Assembly: GCF_001949145.1 (NCBI RefSeq)
Contig: NW_019091496.1
Coordinates: 328,339 to 388,338 of the forward strand
DNA: 60,000 nt
Reading direction: 5' to 3'
DNA from: Acanthaster planci
Taxonomy: Eukaryota; Echinodermata; Asteroidea; Valvatida; Acanthasteridae
In this document: positions 50,001-54,943 of the stretch, in pieces
How the letters are laid out: every line of letters begins with the position of its first letter
How positions within the stretch are numbered: the first letter of the stretch is position 1
Position numbers and translations under genes: made by a program
The notes under the pieces: generated by a model
What the model saw: the letters and a program-made list of their open reading frames with translations, nothing else
Databases searched by the model: none
Told to the model about the DNA's origin: nothing

Positions 50001-52327
50001 AGCAATTTGAAGTTCACAATTTGAAAACGAAAACATGCAAACTGAACCATGTGTTCCTTGATTCACATCAAAGGGAAAGTGCCCTCAGTTGTCCAGAAAT
50101 GCTTGGTCAATTTGGAATGTTTAAAGAGTGCACTTTTTAGTTCAGGTAACTCAAAAAAGTCAAACAGTCTTCACACATTTAAGAAGAGTACAGAGATACA
50201 CAAAAAATGATTCTAAGAAAAATTCATTTCATGGATCCTTTGAAGCACGAGAAATTTTACACTTAAGCATCCAGCAACAGATCCATTTTCTCAAGCAAAT
50301 TTATATCTTCCACATGTAACAGATCTTACAGAGTTACAAAAAATGAAACCTGAATTATAAGCCTTGCTTTGTTTTTTTTTCCTTCTCAGAGACAATGTGG
50401 ACAGCATACGAACCGAGGTCTGTCGGTGTCAAAGTTCTTGAAAGTGGGACTCACATACCTGGAAGTGGAGGATGATGGTCCAGATGAGGCCTAGGGTCAA
50501 CTTGGTGTTGCCATCAACGATGTCCACATTATCGATGTTCACCAAGGCCACCTGAGCAACAAGACACATGTTCCAAGACTGAGAAATATTTCTGCATGTA
50601 CACCAACAGATGTTTGGTCTCCTATTTCAAAAACCTTTGCAGAACTGCAAGTTACTGGTACTTATCTTCCTCTAAAGTGCTAGCTTAATGCTAGAACCTG
50701 ATTTTTTTTCCGTAGCCAATTCACTACAGAAGCTGACCAAAAGCTCAGGTTTGTTTATGTTGACTATCGATTCTTCTTGGCTCAATGATCTGACAAGCTT
50801 CCCTGCAAATCCGTTCATTTCAGGGGTAAAAAGCCCCTAGCTTTAAGACAAAAACTGAGTGCCACTGACATCATGAGCCCGGACACTTATGATGCACCTT
50901 CTTGTGATAGGTACACATTTGGGTAATCCAGAAATGAGCTGTCCTTTTTTTTTTCGTGCCCTTGTCTCGTCTGACATACAATATGACATATGATTTTGTA
51001 AGTTCAGAACACATTTTCTAATTTCCAACAGTAATGAATGAATGTAAATTACCTGCTAAATAAACAGTAACAGTTTGAAATCAATTCCGGCGATATTTCC
51101 ATGTCAAACAACAAAGGTCAGATGTAACAGGGACACAAACATGTCACACTTTTGGACCCCTCATTTCTGGAATTACCCATTTACTTGAAAATAAGTCCTC
51201 CCTAAAGAAGTAAGCCACCGAGGTTGGAGTGATGGATGGAATCACTCAGTTGTGGCTACAAGTTTACATGTGGACCAATGAAATGTGCCAGCCAATGGCT
51301 CCATCCGTTTGCCATAGCCTCCAGTGTCACTTGATTATGGGATGCTGATCATGTGATACCGGTTCTTATGTGATGAGCCAAGTAATCCAGACAAAGCCTT
51401 CACTGAGCAGACCACACAGCAGGGGTTCGATTCCATCCGCAGTCAACTTCTACTCACCTTTTTCACCTTCAGCACGTCTAGCGCCTTCCTAACATTCTGC
51501 AGCCGGTGAAGTCTCAACTTGCCACGTTCCTGGGGCTACAGAAAAACCAATCAAATAAATTTCCCCACTCAGTAAAAGGGAACGCGCAACGTTGCATGAA
51601 GCGCATGTTTTTAATGGCACATTGGATGCATCCACTTTGGAGACATATTCGCCCTTGAGATTACTCTTTAGGATGGAACAGGAATTTCTTAAAATTTGCA
51701 ATACTTCTTCAACTTCCCCAGTGAGCTTCCAAACAAGATTATCTCTTGCTTCAATCCTATTTTGGCCAGTGCTGTGGTCCGGACCCCTATAGACTATCAC
51801 AAGACCAACATAAGACCTCTCGTCTACCACAAAAGCTTTCCTTTGTCACCCTGCGACTTGTGACATATGTGAATGGTCCTCAGTCCGGTCCGTGATGGTC
51901 TTGACCACAACACCGATCTCGGAATGCTGTGAGTTTAATATTCGGTCAAGAATATACAAGGAAGAAATTATTTATGCTGCATTAAGGATCACCTTGGGAA
52001 AAACTGTATTCCCATGGAAAGACAAATAACTTTCAGAGAGAGAACATTCAAAGGGTCACCAAAAAGTTTTAAAGTCTAAAACCTCCCAATATTAACTTGG
52101 ATACATGGAATACGGGCAGTCAAAGGGCGGGATGGAAATACTGCAAAAATGTGTTTACACCGATATCATTCAAGAGGTACTGGAGGCCAAAAGGTTGAGT
52201 CTGGGGATTCAAGATGGCGACTTACTATTCTTTCCCCTGTGAGGATCTCAAGCAGAGGGATGAGTCGACTGCCATCCCGCAGGTCCTTGTACAGGTCATG
52301 CACCAGCGTCAATTGCTTAGATGGATG
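1861..52327 (-). CDS. MACF1: Spectraplakin (MACF1/dystonin-type plakin cytolinker), partial at both ends, about 26 exons plus two alternative first exons
   Basis: Plakin cytolinkers tie F-actin to microtubules, intermediate filaments or membrane junctions. Here the order is CH1 (incomplete), CH2, Ser/Thr linker, plakin domain with spectrin repeats, an SH3 inside a repeat, a Q/E/R coiled-coil insertion, then more repeats. Diagnostic motifs are DLYKDLRDG and [12 protein letters not shown] (CH1), [19 protein letters not shown] (CH2), [18 protein letters not shown], and NRTKWRVVN / CFMIPPPN (SH3). Every junction uses GT-AG and the phases agree from 52,327 to 2,773, giving about 1,660 codons in one frame. 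The missing pieces are the first CH1 exon upstream and everything after the plakin domain (rod, EF-hands, GAS2 in family members). Because the C-terminus is outside, plectin cannot be formally excluded; a single invertebrate spectraplakin is the simplest reading. The span includes introns; exons are listed separately. Confidence 0.93.
2773..3016 (-). CDS. MACF1: Spectraplakin exon: spectrin repeat near the end of the plakin domain (81 aa)
   Basis: The 244-nt exon starts in phase 2 (CGCACAG|T) and ends in phase 0 (CAG|GTGAGC). It encodes [40 protein letters not shown] and [20 protein letters not shown]. The motif around SNWI is a canonical first helix (W17 position). Confidence 0.94.
3322..3500 (-). 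CDS. MACF1: Spectraplakin exon: spectrin repeat (60 aa)
   Basis: The 179-nt exon starts in phase 0 (GTGGCAG) and ends in phase 2 (GAA CG|GTGAGA). It encodes [40 protein letters not shown] and CNQTHER, with the ..L...W..V signature of a third helix. Confidence 0.95.
3792..3891 (-). CDS. MACF1: Spectraplakin exon: spectrin repeat linker helix (33 aa)
   Basis: The 100-nt exon starts in phase 2 (TGCACAG|A) and ends in phase 0 (CAG|GTTAGA). It encodes [20 protein letters not shown] and [13 protein letters not shown], joining the end of one repeat to the start of the next. Confidence 0.92.
4351..4523 (-). CDS. MACF1: Spectraplakin exon: spectrin repeat (58 aa)
   Basis: The 173-nt exon starts in phase 0 and ends in phase 2 (GAG AG|GTGAGG). 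It encodes [40 protein letters not shown] and [15 protein letters not shown]. The L...W..L third-helix signature of a spectrin repeat is clear. Confidence 0.95.
4756..4919 (-). CDS. MACF1: Spectraplakin exon: spectrin repeat after the coiled-coil insertion (54 aa)
   Basis: The 164-nt exon starts in phase 1 (ATTTTTAG|CT) and ends in phase 0 (CAG|GTACTT). It encodes [39 protein letters not shown] and Q. The F/W...L...E..L pattern starts a spectrin repeat. Confidence 0.92.
5149..6686 (-). CDS. MACF1: Spectraplakin giant exon: rest of repeat 5, then a Gln/Glu/Arg-rich coiled-coil insertion (about 513 aa)
   Basis: The 1,538-nt exon starts in phase 2 (CCCACACAG|A) and ends in phase 1 (CAG G|GTATGT). 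Residues 1-30 ([19 protein letters not shown]...) finish the repeat that hosts the SH3. A poly-Gln patch follows, then paired Thr-rich/DG motifs ([20 protein letters not shown] and [17 protein letters not shown]). From about 6,160 down to 5,570 there is a long, nearly Pro-free helix dominated by E, R and Q (for example [20 protein letters not shown]), a strong coiled-coil or single-helix candidate of about 195 residues. A polar Q/S/T tail follows and the last 30 residues ([20 protein letters not shown]) return to a repeat-like helix. Vertebrate plakins have no such insertion right after the SH3. Large exons inside an otherwise finely split plakin region are also unusual. Confidence 0.93.
6687..7094 (-). 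other. Intron between the SH3 exon and the coiled-coil exon
   Basis: This 408-bp intron is AT-rich. I see nothing else in it beyond splice signals. Confidence 0.6.
7095..7249 (-). CDS. MACF1: Spectraplakin exon: SH3 domain, main part (52 aa)
   Basis: The 155-nt exon starts in phase 0 (ATACAG) and ends in phase 2 (CTT CA|GTGAGT). It encodes [40 protein letters not shown] and ALQ, a close match to ECVLEDNSQRTKWKVI...VPSVCFLIPPPN. Plakin SH3 domains are atypical and pack against a spectrin repeat. Confidence 0.98.
7250..7920 (-). other. Intron inside the SH3 domain
   Basis: This 671-bp intron splits the SH3 coding sequence after the AVCDYPGID strand. No repeats or other genes are seen. Confidence 0.6.
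7921..8067 (-). CDS. MACF1: Spectraplakin exon: repeat 5, second helix, and start of SH3 (49 aa)
   Basis: The 147-nt phase-0 exon encodes [20 protein letters not shown] and AVCDYPGID. This is the classic entry into the plakin SH3 (IVQLKPR....KAVCDYRQIEI). Acceptor TTGACAG, donor GTAAGC. Confidence 0.97.
8191..8339. repeat. Foldback (MITE-like) element, 149 bp
   Basis: The ends are near-perfect inverted repeats of 33 bp: left arm 8,191-8,223 contains GTGCGCCTCCAAGAGTTTGC, right arm 8,307-8,339 is its reverse complement with one mismatch. It lies in the intron between the repeat-5 exon and the SH3-entry exon. No ORF lies inside, so it would be a non-autonomous DNA element. I could not define a target-site duplication. 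Confidence 0.75.
8842..8964 (-). CDS. MACF1: Spectraplakin exon: plakin spectrin repeat 5, first helix (41 aa)
   Basis: The 123-nt phase-0 exon encodes [20 protein letters not shown] and [17 protein letters not shown]. It corresponds to FFSDARELESFLRNLQ...LEDLLQD in vertebrates. A 4.2-kb intron precedes it. Confidence 0.96.
8965..13187 (-). other. Large intron (4.2 kb) inside plakin repeat 5
   Basis: AT-rich sequence with many short A-runs. I see no convincing exon, RNA gene or transposon ends. One TACATGTA-type site lies near 11,847. Confidence 0.55.
13165..13185. repeat. (TTTC)n microsatellite beside a splice donor
   Basis: About four TTTC units directly follow the donor at 13,187 in the transcript direction, so the pre-mRNA reads GTAAAGAAAGAAAG. 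A purine-rich intron start can influence donor use. Confidence 0.8.
13188..13283 (-). CDS. MACF1: Spectraplakin exon: plakin spectrin repeat 4, last helix (32 aa)
   Basis: The 96-nt phase-0 exon encodes [20 protein letters not shown] and AAEYFQ, matching the VQSQLQWMKQLCLCVEQHLK..AYFQ motif of plakins. The donor GTAAAG runs straight into a (GAAA)n tract on the transcribed strand. Confidence 0.96.
13921..14025 (-). CDS. MACF1: Spectraplakin exon: plakin spectrin repeat 4, middle helix (35 aa)
   Basis: The 105-nt phase-0 exon encodes [20 protein letters not shown] and [12 protein letters not shown]. The ENHPAK motif is diagnostic for plakins (LLxxxHPAKxxV). Acceptor TCCACCAG, donor GTGAGC. Confidence 0.96.
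14026..14830 (-). other. Intron holding a tRNA-related fragment
   Basis: Mostly unremarkable. On the minus strand at about 14,690-14,706 there is GGTTCGAGTTCC, one base from the Pol III B-box consensus, in a sequence that looks like a decayed tRNA or SINE head. It does not fold into an intact tRNA. Confidence 0.35.
14831..14992 (-). CDS. MACF1: Spectraplakin exon: plakin spectrin repeat 4 region (54 aa)
   Basis: The 162-nt phase-0 exon encodes [40 protein letters not shown] and EKHYK. It aligns with LQSLHKFVSRATAELIWLNE...DWSDNN of vertebrate spectraplakins; the DWS motif is conserved. Confidence 0.96.
14993..15747 (-). other. Intron without recognised features
   Basis: 755 bp of AT-rich intron between two plakin-repeat exons. 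Nothing further is seen. Confidence 0.55.
15748..15825 (-). CDS. MACF1: Spectraplakin exon: plakin spectrin repeat, third helix (26 aa)
   Basis: The 78-nt phase-0 exon encodes [20 protein letters not shown] and KQLL. It corresponds to the YAETLGKLETQYCKL helix that closes a plakin repeat. Acceptor TGAATAG, donor GTAAGT. Confidence 0.9.
15958..16221 (+). mobile_element. tRNA-derived SINE copy (degenerate)
   Basis: A B-box-like GGTCTGAATCC at 15,990-16,000 follows a tRNA-like segment. Downstream, AAGCTGGGGAGTAACCT and CAATCGTTTCATGCC resemble the body of tRNA-headed SINEs common in marine invertebrates. It sits in an intron, antisense to the gene. Confidence 0.5.
16607..16735 (-). CDS. MACF1: Spectraplakin exon: plakin spectrin repeat (43 aa)
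   Basis: The 129-nt phase-0 exon encodes [20 protein letters not shown] and [19 protein letters not shown]. It matches the WGNDLPSVE.QL...H....E helix of the family. Acceptor TTGCAG, donor GTAGGT. Confidence 0.92.
16858..17153 (+). mobile_element. tRNA-derived SINE copy, nearly full length
   Basis: A perfect B box GGTTCAAATCC lies at 16,893-16,903 within a tRNA-like head. It is followed by a body with TTGGGCAAGTCATTTTACTC and GGGTACCTGAGAGGGCAGAG, and a tail (GTGTAAAGTGTACTGAGAG...AAGCGTTATACAAA) that looks like the end of such elements. It lies in the intron upstream of the 17,236 exon boundary. Confidence 0.65.
17236..17440 (-). CDS. MACF1: Spectraplakin exon: plakin domain, end of one repeat and start of the next (68 aa)
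   Basis: The 205-nt exon starts in phase 2 and ends in phase 0 (GAG|GTGAGC). It encodes [18 protein letters not shown], a Thr-rich stretch ([14 protein letters not shown]), then [16 protein letters not shown]. The last motif corresponds to LRFVYELLSWVEE at the start of the next plakin repeat. Confidence 0.93.
17700..17880 (+). mobile_element. SINE fragment
   Basis: A perfect B box GGTTCAAATCC lies at 17,778-17,788, followed by CAGCTGGCTGCAAGCC and a tail-like GTTTATAAGGATAGGCCC. The 5' half of the tRNA-like head is not recognisable. Confidence 0.45.
17973..18061 (-). CDS. MACF1: Spectraplakin exon: plakin domain helical segment (30 aa)
   Basis: The 89-nt exon starts in phase 0 (TTTTGCAG) and ends in phase 2 (CGA AA|GTGAGT). 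It encodes [20 protein letters not shown] and PSGPELDRK, corresponding to the IQECEGLIRQLQVDLQILRD-type helix in vertebrate plakins. Confidence 0.9.
18062..18996 (-). other. Intron without recognised features
   Basis: 935 bp between two plakin exons. Slightly more mixed composition than its neighbours; no exon or repeat recognised. Confidence 0.5.
18997..19165 (-). CDS. MACF1: Spectraplakin exon: plakin domain helical segment (56 aa)
   Basis: The 169-nt exon starts in phase 2 and ends in phase 0 (CGA|GTAAGT). It encodes [36 protein letters not shown] and [14 protein letters not shown], amphipathic helices of the first two plakin spectrin repeats. Confidence 0.9.
19166..19905 (-). other. Intron without recognised features
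   Basis: 740 bp, AT-rich; no exon or repeat seen. Confidence 0.5.
19906..20036 (-). CDS. MACF1: Spectraplakin exon: plakin domain, first repeat, third helix region (44 aa)
   Basis: The 131-nt exon starts in phase 0 (CCCACAG) and ends in phase 2 (CAC AG|GTACTG). It encodes [19 protein letters not shown] and [15 protein letters not shown]. The PP.G....(I/V)...W/LE pattern matches LPQGYHPNDVEEEW in vertebrate plakins, but Leu replaces the usual Trp. Confidence 0.9.
20453..20548 (-). CDS. MACF1: Spectraplakin exon: plakin domain, first repeat continued (32 aa)
   Basis: The 96-nt phase-0 exon encodes [20 protein letters not shown], with helical heptads. It corresponds to the FK..E...KE helix of the first plakin repeat. 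Acceptor GGGCAGAG and donor GTGAGC. Confidence 0.88.
20667..20700. repeat. (AT)n-rich microsatellite
   Basis: An interrupted run of TA/AT dinucleotides in the intron between two plakin exons; short and imperfect. Confidence 0.85.
20904..21023 (-). CDS. MACF1: Spectraplakin exon: plakin domain, first spectrin repeat (40 aa)
   Basis: The 120-nt exon is phase 0 at both ends. It encodes [20 protein letters not shown] and then [13 protein letters not shown]. The W..Y....W pattern matches the start of the first plakin-domain repeat (SRWQEYQ...WIK) that follows CH2 in the family. Confidence 0.9.
21024..22148 (-). other. Intron with possible DNA-transposon remnant
   Basis: Near 21,335-21,430 and 21,825-21,890 there are related words in opposite orientation (ATCGGCAAA/CCGATATG on the left, GGCCGATGTTCCGATT and GACATCGGATCTGC on the right). 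They could be decayed ends of a roughly 550-bp inverted-repeat element. The match is too weak to define borders. Confidence 0.25.
22149..22378 (-). CDS. MACF1: Spectraplakin exon: end of CH2 and Ser/Thr-rich linker (77 aa)
   Basis: The exon starts in phase 1 (CCAACAG|AT) and ends in phase 0 (GCT|GTGAGT). It completes CH2 with [11 protein letters not shown] and [15 protein letters not shown], then gives a linker rich in Thr, Ser and Ala ([15 protein letters not shown], then a Ser/Ala run). Plakins usually pass from CH2 to the first plakin-domain repeat with a shorter linker. The T-rich segment resembles patches in first exon A and the coiled-coil exon. Confidence 0.95.
22379..23250 (-). other. 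Intron within CH2
   Basis: 872 bp interrupting CH2 after LLEPE. No repeat or extra exon recognised. Confidence 0.55.
23251..23527 (-). CDS. MACF1: Spectraplakin exon: CH2 (92 aa)
   Basis: The exon starts after CTCTCAG (ATC TCA GAT = ISD, as in other plakins) and ends in phase 1 at GTGAGT. It contains most of CH2: [50 protein letters not shown]. All three possible 5' routes (CH1 exon c, first exon A, first exon B) end in phase 0 and can join here. A second acceptor 7 nt further in would break the frame. Confidence 0.97.
25494..25578. repeat. 33-bp-stem imperfect hairpin
   Basis: Left arm 25,494-25,526 (GGCTGCAGCTTGA...GACTCTATGG) and right arm 25,546-25,578 (CCATAGAGTTG...CAAGCTGTAGCC) are complementary at most positions, with a 19-nt loop. 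The size would suit either a foldback element or a microRNA-type precursor; neither is shown. Confidence 0.7.
25637..25672. repeat. 16-bp-stem short-loop hairpin
   Basis: Arms CCATGCCAAGGTTCAT and ATGAACCTTGGTATGG (one G-T wobble in one transcription sense) flank a 4-nt loop. It lies only 58 bp from the 33-bp-stem hairpin. Confidence 0.75.
26097..26136. repeat. (CAAA)n microsatellite
   Basis: About nine CAAA units with one CCAA interruption. Confidence 0.9.
27754..27769. repeat. (CA)n microsatellite
   Basis: Eight CA units in the large intron. Confidence 0.9.
28828..29164. repeat. 27-bp minisatellite, 12.5 copies, with higher-order pattern
   Basis: The unit is CCTACAGAACACTACAGG followed by TGGCAAGGG, with variants (TTCAGAAT, GGCGGC, CAACGG). 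Copies 1 and 2 equal copies 7 and 8, and copies 3-6 differ from 9-12 at one to a few bases, so the array looks like a duplicated six-unit block (162 bp) plus a partial copy. The plus strand is open through the array (nine-residue repeats of the type AYRTLQVAR), which follows from a unit length divisible by three and is not taken as a gene. Confidence 0.93.
30423..30662. mobile_element. MITE-like inverted-repeat element, copy 1 (240 bp)
   Basis: It starts GGGGCCAATTTCATAGAGC and ends with the reverse complement (GAGCTGCTTAAG is also repeated at both ends). Sub-terminal parts continue the symmetry (GGTTACCAGC near the left, GCTGGTAAC near the right), so most of the element can fold back. No transposase is present. 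CA/CAG-like flanks are seen on both sides, but the duplication is ambiguous. Confidence 0.85.
31193..31207. repeat. Homopolymer tract (T-run then G-run)
   Basis: TTTTTTTC followed by about ten G; likely unstable in sequencing. Confidence 0.7.
32994..33311 (-). CDS. MACF1: Spectraplakin alternative first exon B (106 aa, predicted N-myristoylated/palmitoylated start)
   Basis: An ATG at 33,311 in a good Kozak context (GTAGCCATGGG) opens 106 codons ending exactly at a donor (GAG|GTATGG) in phase 0, compatible with the CH2 exon at 23,527. The protein begins [15 protein letters not shown]: Gly at position 2, Cys at 6 and Lys at 7 fit an N-myristoylation motif, and the five Cys within the first 14 residues are likely palmitoylation sites. 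A polybasic region follows (KFFRRKKSK, then [12 protein letters not shown]). Together these predict stable membrane anchoring. The exon is GC-rich against AT-rich surroundings, as expected for coding sequence. The isoform would have CH2 but not CH1, like the CH2-only, lipid-motif N-termini I recall for vertebrate spectraplakins. Confidence 0.82.
33312..44003 (-). other. Large intron (10.7 kb) between first exons A and B
   Basis: AT-rich with many TACATGTA palindromes. A short direct repeat (GTGAACAGTC within a similar 30-bp segment) occurs near 41,020-41,050 and again near 41,120-41,150. No coding exon or RNA gene is recognised. Any promoter of first exon B should lie in its first few hundred bases above 33,312. 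Confidence 0.55.
33370..33383 (-). promoter_or_regulatory. TATA-like sequence upstream of alternative first exon B
   Basis: On the minus strand ATTTAAAAAATATC lies 60-70 bp upstream of the exon B ATG. A start about 30 bp downstream would give a leader of some 30-40 nt. This is a weak call based on spacing and sequence. Confidence 0.25.
44004..44129 (-). CDS. MACF1: Spectraplakin alternative first exon A (42 aa, Ser/Gln/Thr-rich start)
   Basis: An ATG at 44,129 opens 42 codons that run without a stop into a strong donor (AGA|GTAAGT), ending in phase 0. The next compatible acceptor is the CH2 exon at 23,527. The peptide is Ser/Gln-rich, then has a Thr/Arg patch ([12 protein letters not shown]) and ends GGPLKR. 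It lies between the CH1 and CH2 exons, so a transcript starting here would carry CH2 without CH1. The start sits just after CCCTTTCAG, so the coding part could also be a spliced exon with an upstream 5' UTR exon; with that acceptor the exon would be 128 nt and frame-breaking within CH1 transcripts, which supports its use only as a first coding exon. No transcript evidence is available here. Confidence 0.72.
44250..44318 (-). other. Possible upstream ORF (22 aa) before alternative first exon A
   Basis: In the presumed 5' leader of exon A, an ATG at 44,318 opens a 22-codon frame ending at TAA (44,250), 120 nt before the exon A start. If the leader is unspliced, this could lower translation of the isoform. 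It may be chance. Confidence 0.25.
44465..44480 (-). promoter_or_regulatory. TATA-like sequence upstream of alternative first exon A
   Basis: On the minus strand TTTTTAAAGAG lies about 340 bp upstream of the exon A ATG. A start about 30 bp downstream would give a leader of about 310 nt containing the 22-codon upstream ORF. A 22-nt poly(T) tract (minus-strand sense) lies just upstream. The assignment rests on position and sequence only. Confidence 0.2.
44514..44535. repeat. 22-nt poly(A) tract (plus strand)
   Basis: A pure A-run, poly(T) in the gene's sense, upstream of the TATA-like sequence of first exon A. Confidence 0.95.
46866..47107. mobile_element. MITE-like inverted-repeat element, copy 2 (242 bp)
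   Basis: Same family and orientation as the 30,423-30,662 copy: shared inner words include CTTGACAAATCAGGTTACC, TTGTTTTGGAATGGTATT and GGTTAGCATGACAA. The left end is slightly decayed (CAATATCATTGCGC) and the right end reads GCTCTGTGAAACTGGCCC. No coding capacity. Confidence 0.85.
50459..50551 (-). CDS. MACF1: Spectraplakin exon: CH1, part c (31 aa)
   Basis: The 93-nt exon is phase 0 at both ends (acceptor GCTCAG, donor GTATGT). It encodes the C-terminal part of CH1: [18 protein letters not shown] followed by [10 protein letters not shown], an almost invariant plakin/spectrin CH1 ending. In family members the next residues are ISD, which is how the CH2 exon at 23,527 begins. Confidence 0.96.
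50552..51457 (-). other. Intron within CH1 with a tRNA-like B box
   Basis: A perfect B box GGTTCGATTCC lies at 51,424-51,434 on the plus strand, at the 3' end of a 200-bp segment that may be a decayed SINE. The CH1 part-b donor begins 23 bp away. Confidence 0.4.
51458..51535 (-). CDS. MACF1: Spectraplakin exon: CH1, part b (26 aa)
   Basis: The 78-nt exon is phase 0 at both ends (acceptor TCTGTAG, donor GTGAGT). It encodes [20 protein letters not shown], which matches the PREKGRMRFHRLQNV actin-binding helix of plakins. A tRNA-like B box (51,424-51,434) lies about 24 bp past the donor inside the intron. Confidence 0.95.
51536..52225 (-). other. Intron within CH1
   Basis: 690 bp; no repeat or extra exon recognised. 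Confidence 0.5.
52226..52327 (-). CDS. MACF1: Spectraplakin exon: CH1, part a (34 aa)
   Basis: The 102-nt exon is phase 0 at both ends, with acceptor TTGCAG and donor GTAAGT. It encodes the central CH1 helices, with [19 protein letters not shown] and ending LTGERI. This matches the DLYEDLRDG...LLEVLSG block of plakin and spectrin actin-binding domains. The residues before it (the KTFTKWVN helix of family members) must come from an upstream exon that I could not find in the window. Confidence 0.93.
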
Positions 52328-53201
52328 CTGCAAGCAAACGACAGGACAGGAGGGCATATGAGTTAACAGCGACGCAAGATACCGTTGTACATATCAGGTG
52401 TACTTGAAGACTTTTGCTCTGTGAGGCTCATAGCAATAAGTCACACCCATACGCAAGATGAGACACCATGTTGTCTAGTAACATCTTCCTTCTAGGATGG
52501 AACCATTTGCCAACATTTGTACTTTGCTGAGTTGACGTTTAATGGTTTTCGTTTCCATAAACTCTCATTTAAGCATACATGTATGCATGTGCACTCAGTA
52601 TACACTAACGCAATGCACAAAGACTGGGGGAAATACAAGTGTGTGATAACAAAGGGGAAAATGAAAAATTGAACGGGTACCGGTCGTCACTGAAGGTTTC
52701 CCTCAATGTTTTACAGGGATTTTTTTGGGGGGGGGTTACCTCAGGGTAGAATCTACATGTAATGTCAGTTTTGCATTCTCTCCCAAAGGATGTCAGTTTG
52801 CCACTGAAATTCTTTTGGTAACCTGCATGTTGAGGAGCACGCAAGGGGAGGGGGGATGCATGTTTCATAGATCCCTGTGATTTTTTGTAACATGGCTAGT
52901 GGAAGTCGGTGGGAATGGGAAGGTGGGTTGGGACAGAGTGGGGGAAGGGGACCCCTCCTTTTGAAAAACCCTCTGTATCTTGCAGGTAAATCTGTTGGAA
53001 TATGCATCAATTCTGTATCGAACAGAACAATGTTTCCAGGCTAAAAACTTCATTATTCCAGATTTCTCAATACGTACATGCACATGCAGCTTTGGTATGT
53101 GTGTGTGTGAGTTTGTTTCTGCATTCAATCCGGGACCCTGAACAATAGAAGACAATGAGGTCCCCGATTGACAGAGGGTCCCCAATTGACAACTGTGTAC
53201 A

Positions 53202-53272
53202 AAACATATGGGTGGTCTTTTAAAAAAGTTAAAGTANAACATATGGGTGGTCTTCTAAAAAAGTTAGAGTAC
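53202..53272. repeat. Tandem duplication flanking an ambiguous base
   Basis: A roughly 35-bp segment with AACATATGGGTGGTCTT occurs twice with two or three differences, separated by the only N in the window (53,237). Probably an assembly join rather than biology. Confidence 0.8.
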
Positions 53273-54943
53273 AAACAAAAGAGGAACAATAGGGGGTCCC
53301 CAGTTGCAGGCAAATACACACTTCCATGTGTGGGGGGGGCTAACCTCCACTCTCAGAAAAATTCTATAGCCACTGGCTTGACAGGTACAATGTACAAGGG
53401 CAAGTGCAAATACACATACAAGGGCCCAACTCTGAATCATTTCAGTAAAAATGTACGGTATTCGGAAGCATTCAGATTGTTTTCCTTCTGTCTGGTTTTT
53501 CCTTCTGTCTGGCTTAAATGCCATCCCAGCTTTTTACTGCTGCACATGAAATGAAGGTCGATTCTCTGGGGTAAAGTCATTTTCTCAGTGGTTATTTTTT
53601 CTTCCAAAAAACCTGACCATGGGTCATGCTCAGAGGAGTATAGAATGTTTTAGACTTGGCAGCAGAAGTACACAATCAAGCAAAACAGGGTTTCTCGACT
53701 GAAAAAAAGAAAAGAAAATTCTTTTCTGCAGTATGTTGTAAGCAGGATGACGGGCTCGGATGAGTTCGAGCAAAGTTGTGACATTCTTGCAAGATCTCAG
53801 ATAGCACCAAATTTTCAGTCCTCATTTTTTTATTGAATTGCATTAGTGAAAGATGAATCTAGACAGTACAATTAAAATCTCAAAGAAAAACTCCATCTTT
53901 AATTGAGGTATTTACTTGGAAAAATGTTTTTATATTTTGGGGGATGTTTGCACAAAATACACTAAAACACTTTGAACCACACAGAACCAGGGAATATGGA
54001 TACAAGAAATATATATTCAACTCTGTCTGGCCTGAAAAGGGCCCTTTTTTCCCCATTAGCAATACACCCTTGTGATTCTCCACTGTAAGGTCAATGCCGG
54101 AAGGAAGGCTTTGCTCATTTTTAGCCCTTTTATTTTTTTTTTTTGGTAAGTCCGGGATTTTTTTCTTGAGGTGAAGTCCAGACCCTGGAGTGCTTTATGT
54201 GCTATTGTGTGGACTGTAACAGTAATGAATCGCTCTGTGAAGGCCACCCCAAAAAGCTAGACTTGAGGAGCTGGTGTTTGTATGCACAGGTACATGTAAA
54301 GGCTTCCTCTGAACTGGTCGTGCTGAGCAGTGGCTAAATGAAGGTAGGGATCGTGGTGGGTGAAGTCCCCTTTCCCTCCTGGTTTTTGCCGTTATTTGGA
54401 CATGGCTAACAGTACATCACTGCTACTGGCTTCCGGCGAGAGTGAAAGTCACTACTTGCAGCAGCTGTGGATGGTAGACCTGAATAGAGTGTGAAATTCT
54501 CAAAGCCTGTCACCAAGGGGGAGGGGGCTGGAGAGGCCAGGCCCCTCAAGCAGCAGCCCCTCCCCCTTTGGCTAAAACCACGAGCTTGAAAATAATATAT
54601 TGTTCTTGTGATGTGCCCCCCCCCAGCTGGAACAGTGCCTTCCCTCCCCCATGCCCAATGCTAGCGACGAAGCTGACCTTCTCCCTGGATTACCAGGTCT
54701 CCTTTCAAATTTCAAGCTCTGACCTACCCCAGTGGTGAACGTGGTGCCTTTTCAGGAATTGGAATTGCTGATACTTCACTGAGAAACAGTACTACCACCT
54801 TCAAGTTTCCTGAGGGGTGATTATTCTTTTAGGGCTGACAAAACGGACGGACAATCTTTTTGGAATCCCCCCTTCCCGTTCCTCTATCTACCCCAGCATG
54901 TTCTTTGCTATTGCCATATGTAGACTGCTTCATCGAGGCACTC

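Larger units (their letters stand above)
44130..50458 (-). other. Intron (6.3 kb) between CH1 exon c and first exon A; includes presumed leader/promoter of exon A
   Basis: 44,130-44,480 is the presumed 5' leader and promoter of exon A. The rest is AT-rich intron with the second inverted-repeat element at 46.9 kb and many TACATGTA sites. No other gene is supported. Confidence 0.55.

Noticed and set aside
51215-51440. Possible tRNA gene with perfect B box
   Set aside because: No A box at the proper distance and no cloverleaf; more likely a SINE remnant.
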